Assembly (NCBI RefSeq): GCF_002954265.1
Contig: NZ_PPSL01000005.1
Coordinates: 248,001-312,000, forward strand
DNA from: Flavipsychrobacter stenotrophus
GTDB taxonomy: Bacteria; Bacteroidota; Bacteroidia; Chitinophagales; Chitinophagaceae
Direction: 5' to 3'
Length of the DNA stretch: 64,000 bases
Shown here: positions 1 to 7,735 of the stretch, in pieces
How positions within the stretch are numbered: position 1 is the stretch's first letter
How the letters are laid out: every line of letters starts with the position of its first letter
Notes under the pieces: model-generated
The model's database searches: none
The model's input: the letters and a program-made list of their open reading frames with translations, nothing else
Told to the model about the DNA's origin: nothing
Made by a program: the position numbers and the translations under genes

Positions 1-1427
1 TCATTAGCATTATACACTAAACAAAGTCGAGGATTAAATGTATGCCCATAGCGTGAGTTGTAATCGTATCTCGCACCAAGTGTGAAATTGATTTTCCGTA
101 ACCATGCATACTGGACTTGTACATAAGATCCGATATTATTGTAATCAACTGAATAAAACTTAGCAGGCAAACCGTTGGGCTTATAAAAACTTTCGGTCCC
201 TGCATAGCTGCTTTGCAACCTGCTGTTAGCAGGTTCATCCAAGTCAGCACTTTGCGGAATCACATGATATTTTTCAAAACTGGCTCCCCCAGTAGTCGTG
301 AATTTATCAAAAATTTTATAGTCTAACTGTTCCTCTAGCCTGAAAGTAGAAGACTTTGAATATTTATACACAGGCTCCAGCAAGCTGAACAGATTACGGA
401 AATTTGATTGCGGGTTAAGATAATATCGGTTTGCAGTAAATGAGGTAGTAGAAACCAACCGATTTAATGTTTTTTTATATCCTATAGATCCTGTTGTTAA
501 ATCCTGCCCCATAAAGGCACTTTTATTATAGATTGCATTGTTAGTATTGTTCGAATACGATGTTGGGATTTTCGTATTGTTAGTAAAAAATGAAAATGTA
601 AATGCGTTCAAATGAAGCATCGCATATACGTTGTAAGCTGACGTGGGTGCCTCGTAACGTGGGGTGATCGATTTTAGTGGGGTGATGGGCCCGTAAATAG
701 TATTTAATGTTCCGATTTGATAGGGAGTAAGACTATAAGCGGGATCATCTTTATATACTTTACTATAGTCCGGCTGTCCATCATAACAATACTGCCCGGA
801 AATAACAAAGCTCGAATTCTTTTTAATTTTTTTTGCCAAATAGAGTGTGCTATTGGTATATCTATATATGCCTGCTGCTGCTGTTGCTTCAATAACAATA
901 TTTTTACTAGTAGGTATTTTTCTGGTAATGACATTAATAATACCCGACACAGCATCTGCACCGTACAACGCTGATGCTGGCCCATAGACGATCTCCACCT
1001 GCTCTGCAAGATTTATGGGGTAGTTTTCCATAATTGGCAATGCTTCGTTCGTAGGAGAGGATATTTTTATACCGTCAAGCAATATGATGAAATTTTGTTG
1101 CCCTTGTGTGCCGCGTATAGTTACGCTATTTCGTGAATCAGGGTATATTTTGTCATCCAGTTTAGTATCAGGGAGATCGATTATCACATCAAGCAAAGAT
1201 TGATATCCTCGCATTTTTATTTGATCTCTTGTGACAACAATTACCGTAGCCGGGGCAATACGTGCGTCTTGTAAAGTTTTACTAACAGTGCTAACGTTTA
1301 CATTGAGCAACTCCTTCAGGCTTAGATTATCGATGTTTGCTGTATCGTTTTGACTATACCCGTTATTATTTAAGGTCAGCAGTATAACACAGCAAATAAA
1401 TATACCGGATTGTATTTTTCGAATCAT
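1..1427 (-). CDS. TonB-dependent receptor, N-terminal part (cut by window edge)
   Basis: Reading the minus strand from the ATG at 1427 gives an open frame of about 475 codons that runs off the left edge, so the C-terminal barrel is missing. A signal peptide covers about residues 1-25. The start of the mature protein (LSLKELLNVNVSTVSKT) and the region to about residue 170 match a TonB receptor plug domain, including VTIRG, LLDGIKI and the YGPASALYGADAVSGIINVIT block. Alternating aromatic beta-barrel strands follow. There is no CarboxypepD-like N-terminal domain. It starts 13 bp after the yfiR stop, so the two are probably cotranscribed. This kind of receptor is often found beside YfiR proteins. 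The ligand is unknown. Confidence 0.88.
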   Translation of the reverse strand, partial: MIRKIQSGIFICCVILLTLNNNGYSQNDTANIDNLSLKELLNVNVSTVSKTLQDARIAPATVIVVTRDQIKMRGYQSLLDVIIDLPDTKLDDKIYPDSRNSVTIRGTQGQQNFIILLDGIKISSPTNEALPIMENYPINLAEQVEIVYGPASALYGADAVSGIINVITRKIPTSKNIVIEATAAAGIYRYTNSTLYLAKKIKKNSSFVISGQYCYDGQPDYSKVYKDDPAYSLTPYQIGTLNTIYGPITPLKSITPRYEAPTSAYNVYAMLHLNAFTFSFFTNNTKIPTSYSNNTNNAIYNKSAFMGQDLTTGSIGYKKTLNRLVSTTSFTANRYYLNPQSNFRNLFSLLEPVYKYSKSSTFRLEEQLDYKIFDKFTTTGGASFEKYHVIPQSADLDEPANSRLQSSYAGTESFYKPNGLPAKFYSVDYNNIGSYVQVQYAWLRKINFTLGARYDYNSRYGHTFNPRLCLVYNAN

Positions 1428-1440
1428 ATTAAATTACGGT

Positions 1441-1965
1441 TTACTTTACAATTGTCCCTAGGTTTAAAAGTTCGGTTGCGATTTTCAACTCTCTTTGTTC
1501 AATATTGGTTTTATTAAATTCTAGTTTCAAATGGCCATTAGCCGTAATGAAATTTATGCAAGACCCTTTTCTGGCAAGGCCAGTGTTCTCTGACACTATT
1601 AGAACGGGATTTCCTATGGTGATATTTGCTATTCGTTTAACTTCCGAACTTTCATCCTCAGTAACAATTAGGATATGACAATAGTCCAATTCAGAGTATG
1701 AAGTATAGTGTTTCACCACAATACTTTGAAGGCCCACGTTTTTTTTTGATGTGTATAACCTAAGCTCTTCATACAATGGCGACTCCCCTACAATCCCGAT
1801 AATGAAATCGCCATTTTTTCTATTGGGGGGCCAGTCAACATATTTCGTGAAACGATAAATGATATTCGCTTTTACCCCATAGTCCTCCATCGGGGTTGCC
1901 TTGACTAAACCAGTCAATAACATTACTAATACGAGATATAAAAATATTTGAGCGTATCTTTTCAA
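1441..1965 (-). CDS. YfiR/HmsC family periplasmic protein (DUF4154)
   Basis: A 174-residue protein with a signal peptide (about residues 1-24), then the YfiR pattern: VKANIIYRFTKYVDWP, FIIGIVGESPLYEEL, CHILIV, PVLIVSENTGLARKGSCINF, and a C-terminal LKIATELLNLG. In Pseudomonas YfiR is a periplasmic repressor of a diguanylate cyclase; in Bacteroidota the family usually sits beside TonB receptors and sensor kinases, as here. The start is TTG at 1965: an in-frame stop lies just upstream (1975-1977), and the first internal ATG would remove the signal peptide. Function here is inferred from family and context. Confidence 0.85.
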   Translation of the reverse strand: MKRYAQIFLYLVLVMLLTGLVKATPMEDYGVKANIIYRFTKYVDWPPNRKNGDFIIGIVGESPLYEELRLYTSKKNVGLQSIVVKHYTSYSELDYCHILIVTEDESSEVKRIANITIGNPVLIVSENTGLARKGSCINFITANGHLKLEFNKTNIEQRELKIATELLNLGTIVK

Positions 1966-1996
1966 TAATATGAATTAGTTTATTAAAAATGTTATT

Positions 1997-2027
1997 CAAA
2001 GTTTATTTTTGTGCACTCATTAACAAA
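1997..2027 (-). promoter_or_regulatory. Bacteroidota-type promoter for yfiR-TonB receptor
   Basis: On the minus strand a TTTG -33 element (2027-2024) is followed after 19 bases by AAACTTTG (2004-1997), close to the TAnnTTTG -7 consensus. The predicted start lies about 25 nt before the TTG start codon. Confidence 0.5.
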
Positions 2028-2611
2028 TATACAATAAATTAGTAAGTAAATGACTTAAAATGAAGATATTAAACTATAAACTGAGAAAGTAGTATGATTT
2101 CGTTGCCGTCCTTGGTATTGCTGCTCACCACCTTCCTGCAAAGAGATAAATAAACCTTAGTGAGATTAGGCAAGCATTGCCGTTTTCCTTCTGCATCCTT
2201 TACTTGCCTATTCATAAGGTGTAGAAGAATACATTATACATACCGCCTGTATACATTATTTAGAGACGGATACTATACTAATGCTAAAATCAAAAACATC
2301 CGCAACAAAAAACCTTGATGTCTTCTGATCAAAATTATTAGTTGTGCTAAAAATGATATTTTTCCCATGTTTGGATTTTAAAGAAAAAACAATTCTAAAG
2401 CTACATCAATTATTTATTTAAATATTATTTACTAATTGATTACACAAGTTTTATTTGTATAATTTATAAAATTATATTTCTGAAAATATTTTTTAATTTA
2501 GCCCAAAGCTGTTAATCTCCTATATCATAATGGGGTTTTCGCTGTTGGCGTTCTTGAAAAGGGAGCAACTTTTAACCTAATCAATCCGATAGTCCATGTA
2601 AAAAGTTAGTT
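2028..2611. other. AT-rich intergenic region
   Basis: About 580 bases without a supportable gene. Most is very AT-rich. A slightly richer patch at about 2100-2250 could be a remnant of an older gene, but no frame stays open and I recognise no homology. Confidence 0.4.
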
Positions 2612-2824
2612 ATGAAATACTGGAATTATTTTCGCCGCTACTTTGATTTTAATAAGATTGAAAAATGGGATCTAGGGTTGATTTTAAAAATTACAAGCTT
2701 GCTAATTACATGCAGTTTATATTCATTATTCCTACTTTTGAGTAGTCATTCAACCTTTGAGAAAATAATTTGCAGCCTACCTTCTATCTTCTTCTTGACC
2801 ATGACTGAAATAGTTTATAGATGA
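2612..2824 (+). CDS. small putative membrane protein
   Basis: A 70-codon frame with a charged N-terminus, a hydrophobic stretch at about residues 22-44 (LGLILKITSLLITCSLYSLF) and a second weaker one at about 53-65. It overlaps the 3' end of the convergent CoiA-like gene by 41 bases and has no clear ribosome-binding site or family resemblance. AT-rich DNA readily produces such frames by chance, so it may not be a gene. If real, it would be a small inner-membrane protein of unknown role. Confidence 0.25.
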   Translation: MKYWNYFRRYFDFNKIEKWDLGLILKITSLLITCSLYSLFLLLSSHSTFEKIICSLPSIFFLTMTEIVYR

Positions 2825-3422
2825 TTGCGAGCAAAGCAATTGGAACTAAATAACGGCTAATCTTCATTGAAAGTAATCCATCACCTTTGGATGTTTCTGT
2901 CCAAAATATAATCTCTTTTCTATTCACATTGATTAGAACAATCCGCTTTAACTCATCTTGAGGAATATCATAATCAAGACCTTCCAAATGGATTTCAACG
3001 CTTTTAAGTTTATTAGCAATATAAAATTCCTTTTCTATTTTCTTTTTAGGATTTGTTAAAGCGATTTCAAAAAAAACCTTTTCGCCATTTGCAATGACGG
3101 TCACATCCGGAATTACTTTCAAGAATGGTTCTTCACTGATTGCACCTGTATAATTCAAACCTACTCCAGGTAGCTCTATTTGATTATTTTCAACAATGAT
3201 TTGTTTGGCTCGCAGATGGAGAATCGTTTCTAGTCCACCTTTGCAGTCAGTTTCAACAGAATGCCTAAAGTGCTTTTCATTTCTTTCTCCTTGTATCGCA
3301 TCCACGACTTTACCGCATTCTGCGCAGATACAATTACATTCTCTGCCATTTCTCGCTGTGTCAATGAATATGGGTTTATTTGTTGGAACATAAATCGCAT
3401 ACTTTAATGGAGAACTCCGCAT
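2784..3422 (-). CDS. CoiA-like zinc-finger/nuclease-fold protein with C-terminal membrane segment
   Basis: A 212-residue protein. The N-terminus has CAEC (33-36) then HFRH (51-54), the CxxC...HFRH arrangement seen in competence protein CoiA and related families, followed by the helical GLETILHLRAKQII. Next comes a PD-(D/E)xK-like core: PDV (D106), then VFFEIAL (E119); the usual lysine is not evident, which is common in CoiA-type EIA variants. A hydrophobic helix at about 189-206 suggests membrane anchoring, unusual for CoiA. It lies 25 bp downstream of the DUF559-like gene and is probably cotranscribed. CoiA acts in DNA uptake in Gram-positives; the role here is unknown and could be defence or DNA processing. 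Confidence 0.65.
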   Translation of the reverse strand: MRSSPLKYAIYVPTNKPIFIDTARNGRECNCICAECGKVVDAIQGERNEKHFRHSVETDCKGGLETILHLRAKQIIVENNQIELPGVGLNYTGAISEEPFLKVIPDVTVIANGEKVFFEIALTNPKKKIEKEFYIANKLKSVEIHLEGLDYDIPQDELKRIVLINVNRKEIIFWTETSKGDGLLSMKISRYLVPIALLAIIYKLFQSWSRRR

Positions 3423-3447
3423 TGATATTTCTTTTGAAAATTGCTAG

Positions 3448-4188
3448 CTAATTTTTCATTTCAACTAACTTCATGACTTGATTAACAACCATCGAAAGTG
3501 ATTCATTTATTTCTTTACCGGTGAATCGTAACACAACAAAGCCAAGCTCTTGTAACTTCCTATCGATACTTCTGTCTCTCTTTGCTTGCTCTTCTGTTCT
3601 TTCATGGTATGTATGTCCGTCAGTATATACACAGATTGGATTTTTGTTTGGAAGAAAGAAATCTACCTGAGTTAGGAGATCTCTATACTTTAGTCTCAAA
3701 TCATTTTGCGTATCGTCTATCAAGGAAGCTTTTTTACCTACTTTATTCATGGGATACTGAACTTCAAAATAAACCTTGGCGTCTAAAAGCTTAGCATATA
3801 GTTTCCGTTCAAGCGGGCTTTGCAATTCTTCGAGACATGTAACACAACTACGAGATTTCTTGTGAGTGCAGGAAATACAAATCTCATCATTCAAATTTGT
3901 TTTTTCAATCCTTTTAGCTAGCTCGACACTAATATTCAAATTTTCGCTTAGAGATAAAGATTCAATAACTACTGAAATTTCGTTCCTGAAATTGGTTAGC
4001 TCTTGTAAATTCGATGTATAACACCTGTTCCATCCTTTGAGATCGTCTATAATGACAAGTTGAAAATTAGTTTGTGCCTTTTTGTATAGTGTATCCTCTT
4101 CGGTGTACTTTATGATGTTTATCGGTATCCTTCCCATTAATTGATGTTTATGGACTAATGTATAAAAGAAACAGCACATAAAATGCAT
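3448..4188 (-). CDS. DUF559/Vsr-like PD-(D/E)xK endonuclease-fold protein with zinc-ribbon cysteines
   Basis: A 246-residue protein. A CxxC-x7-CxxC cluster (C104, C107, C115, C118) precedes a DUF559/Vsr-type nuclease domain. That domain has SPLERKLYAKLL (E127), FEVQYP, LTQVDFFLP (D176), VYTDGHTYHER (D190, H192) and AKRDRSIDRKLQELGFVVLRFTGKEI. These match very-short-patch-repair-like endonucleases. The N-terminal ~100 residues are unlike anything I recognise. A second ATG at 4137 (MGRIPIN) may be the true start because the first 17 residues look non-conserved. It is the first gene of a probable two-gene operon with the CoiA-like gene, in AT-rich DNA that suggests horizontal acquisition. It is likely a nuclease; the substrate is unknown. 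Confidence 0.75.
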   Translation of the reverse strand: MHFMCCFFYTLVHKHQLMGRIPINIIKYTEEDTLYKKAQTNFQLVIIDDLKGWNRCYTSNLQELTNFRNEISVVIESLSLSENLNISVELAKRIEKTNLNDEICISCTHKKSRSCVTCLEELQSPLERKLYAKLLDAKVYFEVQYPMNKVGKKASLIDDTQNDLRLKYRDLLTQVDFFLPNKNPICVYTDGHTYHERTEEQAKRDRSIDRKLQELGFVVLRFTGKEINESLSMVVNQVMKLVEMKN

Positions 4189-4440
4189 GCCTAGTTAAAT
4201 CCGATATAGAACGAGGGTGTTTATTTGTGTCAATATTGACATGGGAGTCAAAAGTAATAGGCAATTCCATTTATAAGCCGTCATCAGTTACGTTTCGGAG
4301 CCTGTTCTTCGACTTTTATTATGGTTGGAGTAAAACGTAAGGCAACTAATAATTCGCCCCGAATTTTAAAGTTGACAAAAAGAAAATTTGAATGACAAGG
4401 AGGATTTTTTCGATCTTTATTACTAAAAAATGTCGAGCAG

Positions 4441-4722
4441 TTAAGTAAGGATTTCCTTCCACTCTATATCTGGTTGTGACTTCATTTTAATAGAAATTGT
4501 GGAGAGTATTTCATAAAAATCGTCCTCATCCTTAAATTCAAAACCTGTTTGATGCAGGAATTGAAATAGCTCTGATAGTTTAACTCGCCAGGAACTAGAA
4601 AGTGAGTTTTCCCAGCCGGGCAATAAACAAAGTATCTCAACGACCAGACGCGCAACGCCAACAAAGTTTCCAGTTTGATAGGCTCTTGTAAAACTCTTGT
4701 AATTATCGTCTGCTTTGGTCAT
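4441..4722 (-). CDS. hypothetical protein, 93 aa
   Basis: A soluble, acidic, mostly helical-looking protein with no signal peptide or membrane segment. Its frame has plausible codon and residue composition (NYKSFTRAYQTG, KLSELFQFLHQ, DEDDFYEILSTIS). No family is recognised. It is upstream of the nuclease pair on the same strand but separated from it by about 250 bp, so cotranscription is uncertain. The shorter overlapping frame in the same DNA looks like a shadow. Confidence 0.45.
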   Translation of the reverse strand: MTKADDNYKSFTRAYQTGNFVGVARLVVEILCLLPGWENSLSSSWRVKLSELFQFLHQTGFEFKDEDDFYEILSTISIKMKSQPDIEWKEILT

Positions 4723-4878
4723 TTAGGATGAAAATGGATACTGCAATTGAAATAGCAAATATACTATAGCGTATAAATATCATGCCTTAGACAAAAGGAC
4801 TAAACCAAGTAACAATGATCCAGTAGAACAATCTAAATTTGATTAATGACCTCTATTTGTAATCCCAACCATTCTGAC

Positions 4879-5361
4879 TTATAGAAATGCAATAATTGGT
4901 AATATACTACTTGCAAATTCCAGAAAATATCCTTCTGAACCACCTTCTTCATAAGGTTGAAATATCAAAGATTTTCCCGATGTTGCCATTGATACAGATC
5001 CATATGTTTGAATCAAACAAACCTTAGATATTTCATCGTGTAATTCTTTGTCGATGAATCGCCATGTCCAATCAGTACTTGGTCTGCATTTTCAATAAAG
5101 TGAAAAATCGATTTATTTAGTTTCTGAATTTCAACAAAACAGCATTCATCGCAACCCATCTGTATAGATCCTCCAATGCTCATATCATCAAAGCACCTGC
5201 AATGCAGCCTGAGCACCTTTTATATGTTTCAATAAATCATCACTCACATCTATGACTGCGAAATCTGTTCCTGAATATCTGCTGTCTCCCGCTCTGACAT
5301 GGGAAAATTCCCTACATTACCCAACTCGCAACGGTTTTGTTCTAAGTTGATCAATATTCAT
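4879..5361 (-). pseudogene. decayed gene: one nonsense codon and two compensating frameshifts
   Basis: From an ATG at 5361 the minus strand reads MNIDQLRTKPLRVG, then an in-frame TAA, then an open stretch (HVRAGDSRYSGTDFAVIDV) to a TGA at about 5188. Coding character then shifts frame (MSIGGSIQMGCDECCFVEI) from about 5216 to 5013. From about 5060 it returns to the first frame (IDKELHDEISKVCL, QPYEEGGSEGYFLEFASS) and ends at TAA 4879. The first and last segments are in the same phase, so the two shifts compensate. Together they would make a ~160-residue protein of unknown family. Either it is a real pseudogene or there are several sequencing errors; the nonsense codon favours decay. Confidence 0.55.
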
Positions 5362-5835
5362 TTGAGACTATTAATTGTATTTCGGTTCCCTGATTACAGT
5401 AATAAGTGCTTGCAAAATGATCCCTATTCATATTTTCACGTCAAATGGCAGGAGAATATTTATCTGTAAAATACACTCTATTGAATAAGTACTTGGAATA
5501 TGCTGTTTTATCAATATGAGCATAAACAAAATACAGTGTAGATTGAAATGCAATTTAGTTATAGAACAAAGTTAAACAGATAGGGACGACGTAGTAATTC
5601 TCTAAAAGAGCTCGCCTTGTGACCCTGTTATAACTTGGTTTGCAAAAAGGCGGCAATCGCTTTTAAATCTTCTATAAATTGGTTCGAACTTTGACAACTC
5701 AGGCGCACACAATAAGAGAGCGAAAGAAACAGAGCGTAGAGCGATGTGGCTTTCGCTCTTTTTGTTTTGATGCCTATTGCCGACCAAACATGTAATCTTA
5801 CATCAGACCTGTCTTTCCCTGGTCGGTTCAAAATA

Positions 5836-5896
5836 GCGTCAATAGACTGTGCTCAACCTACATTTTTGTAATTTGGAGGATAAAGGTGAGCAGGGG
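5836..5896 (+). repeat. ~60-bp interspersed direct repeat, copy A
   Basis: Shares GTCAATAGACT, GCTCA, a T-rich stretch, TGTAATTTGGA and a GCAGGGG-like end with copies B (5981-6042) and, more distantly, C (6627-6680). Confidence 0.6.
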
Positions 5897-5980
5897 AAAT
5901 TTTTCATACATAGTGGTTTTACAGGCAACATGTTTACATGGGTATTCGGGAATCGGGAGATTCCCTACCGATCGAACGAA

Positions 5981-6042
5981 GTCAATAGACTTCGCTCAGA
6001 GTACATTTTTTTTGTAATTTGGAAGAATAAGGCGAAGAGGGG
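5981..6042 (+). repeat. ~60-bp interspersed direct repeat, copy B with hairpin
   Basis: Begins GTCAATAGACTTCGCTCAGA, then a T run and TGTAATTTGGAAGAATAAGG. The bases just before it complete a perfect hairpin CGAAGTC-aata-GACTTCG (about 5977-5994). Confidence 0.6.
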
Positions 6043-6060
6043 CTTTATTAAAACAGAAAA

Positions 6061-6070
6061 AAGGAGGAGG
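6061..6070 (+). promoter_or_regulatory. strong Shine-Dalgarno that fixes the start at 6074
   Basis: AAGGAGGAGG lies just before the ATG at 6074. Such a strong site is unusual for Bacteroidota genes and picks the internal methionine that begins a signal peptide. Confidence 0.7.
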
Positions 6071-6073
6071 AAA

Positions 6074-6580
6074 ATGAGAATTATTATCTTGTTAATATTT
6101 TGCTTGTTACAATACGATTGCCTCTCTCAACTAAGAAAGGCTTTTGATACCAGTTTAAAGATGGACTACATTAACGAAAAAAAAGTGCATCTCTTCGATC
6201 GCCATTACGGATTGAAATATTATCTTCCATACGAAGTTCATGTTGTCCTCGATAGTATAGTTGGGTCACTTTTGGACAACAATAGTTCATATAAAAAAGA
6301 ACGATATATTGTAGAATATTCAACATACGGAGATACAGTGGCATTGTATGGTTATAAGTTTAGAGCTATCAGTAAGAAATTTGCTAAATCTGATAGAGTG
6401 AGCCTTGTATATCGTAAGTCTAATAGGTACTTGGAGATAACAAATGTAAAAATGCCTCTATTTTTCAAATCAGATCAGATAAATACATCGTTAACATTTG
6501 CGTTTACGCACTACTTTTTTTATATAAAGTTTGTAAGAAATAATAACGGGACGGCTAATATTTTAGAATTTGGGCAATAA
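6074..6580 (+). CDS. secreted hypothetical protein, 168 aa
   Basis: The start at 6074 is chosen from the strong ribosome-binding site and because it begins a signal peptide (MRIIILLIFCLLQYDCLSQ). The open frame extends 75 codons further upstream, but that part covers intergenic repeats. The mature part is basic and tyrosine-rich (HYGLKYYLPYEVHVVLDSIVG, KERYIVEYSTYGDTVALYGY), suggesting a beta-rich periplasmic or surface protein. No family is recognised. It stands alone between repeat copies B and C in the AT-rich left part of the window. Confidence 0.6.
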   Translation: MRIIILLIFCLLQYDCLSQLRKAFDTSLKMDYINEKKVHLFDRHYGLKYYLPYEVHVVLDSIVGSLLDNNSSYKKERYIVEYSTYGDTVALYGYKFRAISKKFAKSDRVSLVYRKSNRYLEITNVKMPLFFKSDQINTSLTFAFTHYFFYIKFVRNNNGTANILEFGQ

Positions 6581-6626
6581 GTAAAGGTAATGTATCAGAT
6601 GTGTAGATTTTGTCTTTTAGTGAGCT

Positions 6627-6680
6627 GGGACTGAGCTCTGCGTGCATTTTTTGTAATTTGGAAGAATGCGTCTAGCAGGG
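6627..6680 (+). repeat. ~60-bp interspersed direct repeat, copy C
   Basis: GACTGAGCTCTGCGTGCATT, a T run, TGTAATTTGGAAGAAT and GCAGGG align with copies A and B in the same orientation. This is the most diverged copy. Confidence 0.5.
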
Positions 6681-6750
6681 ACAACCCTAATGAATTGCCC
6701 TCACAATAAGGAGTCGATATTGCTTAAGGATAGTGAGCTAATACAATTAT

Positions 6751-6825
6751 GTCGCCCCTTCAGGGCCTTGTGTTTTATTGTTTTGGGCCCGAGGGGATAA
6801 AAACCCTCGCTATTTATATCGCCCC
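6751..6825. repeat. REP-like palindromic element
   Basis: Contains GCCC-ctTCA-GGGC (6754-6766) and CGAGGG/CCCTCG (6790-6795, 6804-6809) hairpins, and starts and ends with GTCGCCCCT/ATCGCCCCT-like sequence. It resembles short palindromic repeats scattered in Bacteroidota genomes. No transposase is nearby. Confidence 0.5.
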
Positions 6826-6879
6826 TGAATACCGGCAGGCAGGCTTTAAGGGCTATCACAAAATTGTTACGTAAATTCA

Positions 6880-6980
6880 AATTCGCCTATACAGACATGC
6901 GATACCTTCGGCATCGTTACCATTTACTATTTGGCTTCGCCACAGACATCTGATGCCTTCGGCATCATGACATACTGTTA
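6880..6980. repeat. double-hairpin repeat, copy 1
   Basis: Two tandem subunits, each an AGACAT-like start followed by a GATGCC-ttc-GGCATC hairpin, beginning AATTCGCCTA. It aligns over about 100 bp, at roughly three quarters identity, with 8531-8630 in the same orientation. Confidence 0.7.
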
Positions 6981-7050
6981 GCACCTTACCTTAATCGCAC
7001 TGCATTATCAGGGCTGGTCATCAATCGACAATCAAGATATCTGTTGGCAA

Positions 7051-7542
7051 TTAATCCGTCTTTTCTTTCAGAAAAGCAACCTGGCCGCGGTGATATTCCA
7101 GATGACCGAAACGGCTGAGGAGGACATTGAGGCGATTGCGGTGTGGCTCTTTGGCGAAGTCTTCAGCAGATACTGAGGTATGTTTTTGCAGCCACTCGTC
7201 GGTTGTTAGTGCATTGAATTTGCTGGCTACGGCTTCGTTTACCTCCGACCAAAATTGCCTAAGTTGCTGTGGTGTGTGGTTGTCCGTTTTGCTGTCGGCA
7301 TTCTTGACGTATGGTTCCAGTAATTCGGGGTGGAGTGATTCTCCAAGGCCCAATAATGGGAGCATAGCATCGTGCACTGCAGTAAGGTGGCCCATAAGAT
7401 AGGCGCCACGGTTGCGGCCGGGAGCTGCTTCCTGTAGTAGCTGTTCGTCGGTAAGGGAATTGAATATAGCATCAGAGCGTTTAACACTGCTATACCAATT
7501 GTCCAATACTACCTTTATCATTAAGTTTTGCTGATCGTTCAT
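7051..7542 (-). CDS. DinB family protein
   Basis: A 163-residue four-helix-bundle protein of the DinB/YfiT-like superfamily. The N-terminal helix VLDNWYSSVKRSDAIFNSLT is typical. The histidines expected to bind a divalent metal appear as GHLTAVHDAM (about 52-57) and the C-terminal GHLEYHRGQVAFL, whose xHxxxHRGQ pattern is characteristic. Members include thiol S-transferases and many proteins of unknown function. It is divergent from the outer-membrane protein gene at 7736, and the two sit between direct repeat copies. The substrate is unknown. Confidence 0.8.
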   Translation of the reverse strand: MNDQQNLMIKVVLDNWYSSVKRSDAIFNSLTDEQLLQEAAPGRNRGAYLMGHLTAVHDAMLPLLGLGESLHPELLEPYVKNADSKTDNHTPQQLRQFWSEVNEAVASKFNALTTDEWLQKHTSVSAEDFAKEPHRNRLNVLLSRFGHLEYHRGQVAFLKEKTD

Positions 7543-7735
7543 AACGGTGAGTGGTTTTGTTTTGAATAAATGAAATTACCACATTGAACCTCACAGTTGG
7601 TGTAAATAGAATTATAGGGATATAGCAACAATTAATATAGTATATCTATACGTGGAATATTGAAGTTATTTATGGAAAAAAATCCGGCATGATTCTCGCT
7701 GTTAACATTGAAAACCGCATTATCTTTCATTCACG

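Larger units (their letters stand above)
5362..6060. other. intergenic region, repeats only
   Basis: No supportable gene. It holds copies A and B of a ~60-bp direct repeat and a short perfect hairpin. The long plus-strand frame beginning at 5849 runs through both repeats and is judged a chance upstream extension of the gene starting at 6074. Confidence 0.5.
6581..7050. other. repeat-rich intergenic region
   Basis: 470 bases with no gene: repeat copy C, a palindromic REP-like element (6751-6825) and the first copy of a ~100-bp double-hairpin repeat (6880-6980). Confidence 0.6.

Noticed and set aside
4482-4664. 60-codon alternative frame within the 93-residue hypothetical gene
   Set aside because: It overlaps in another frame with poorer composition and no supporting signal.
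5849-6073. 75-codon upstream extension of the secreted-protein gene at 6074
   Set aside because: It runs through two intergenic repeat copies, and a strong ribosome-binding site plus signal peptide mark 6074 as the start.
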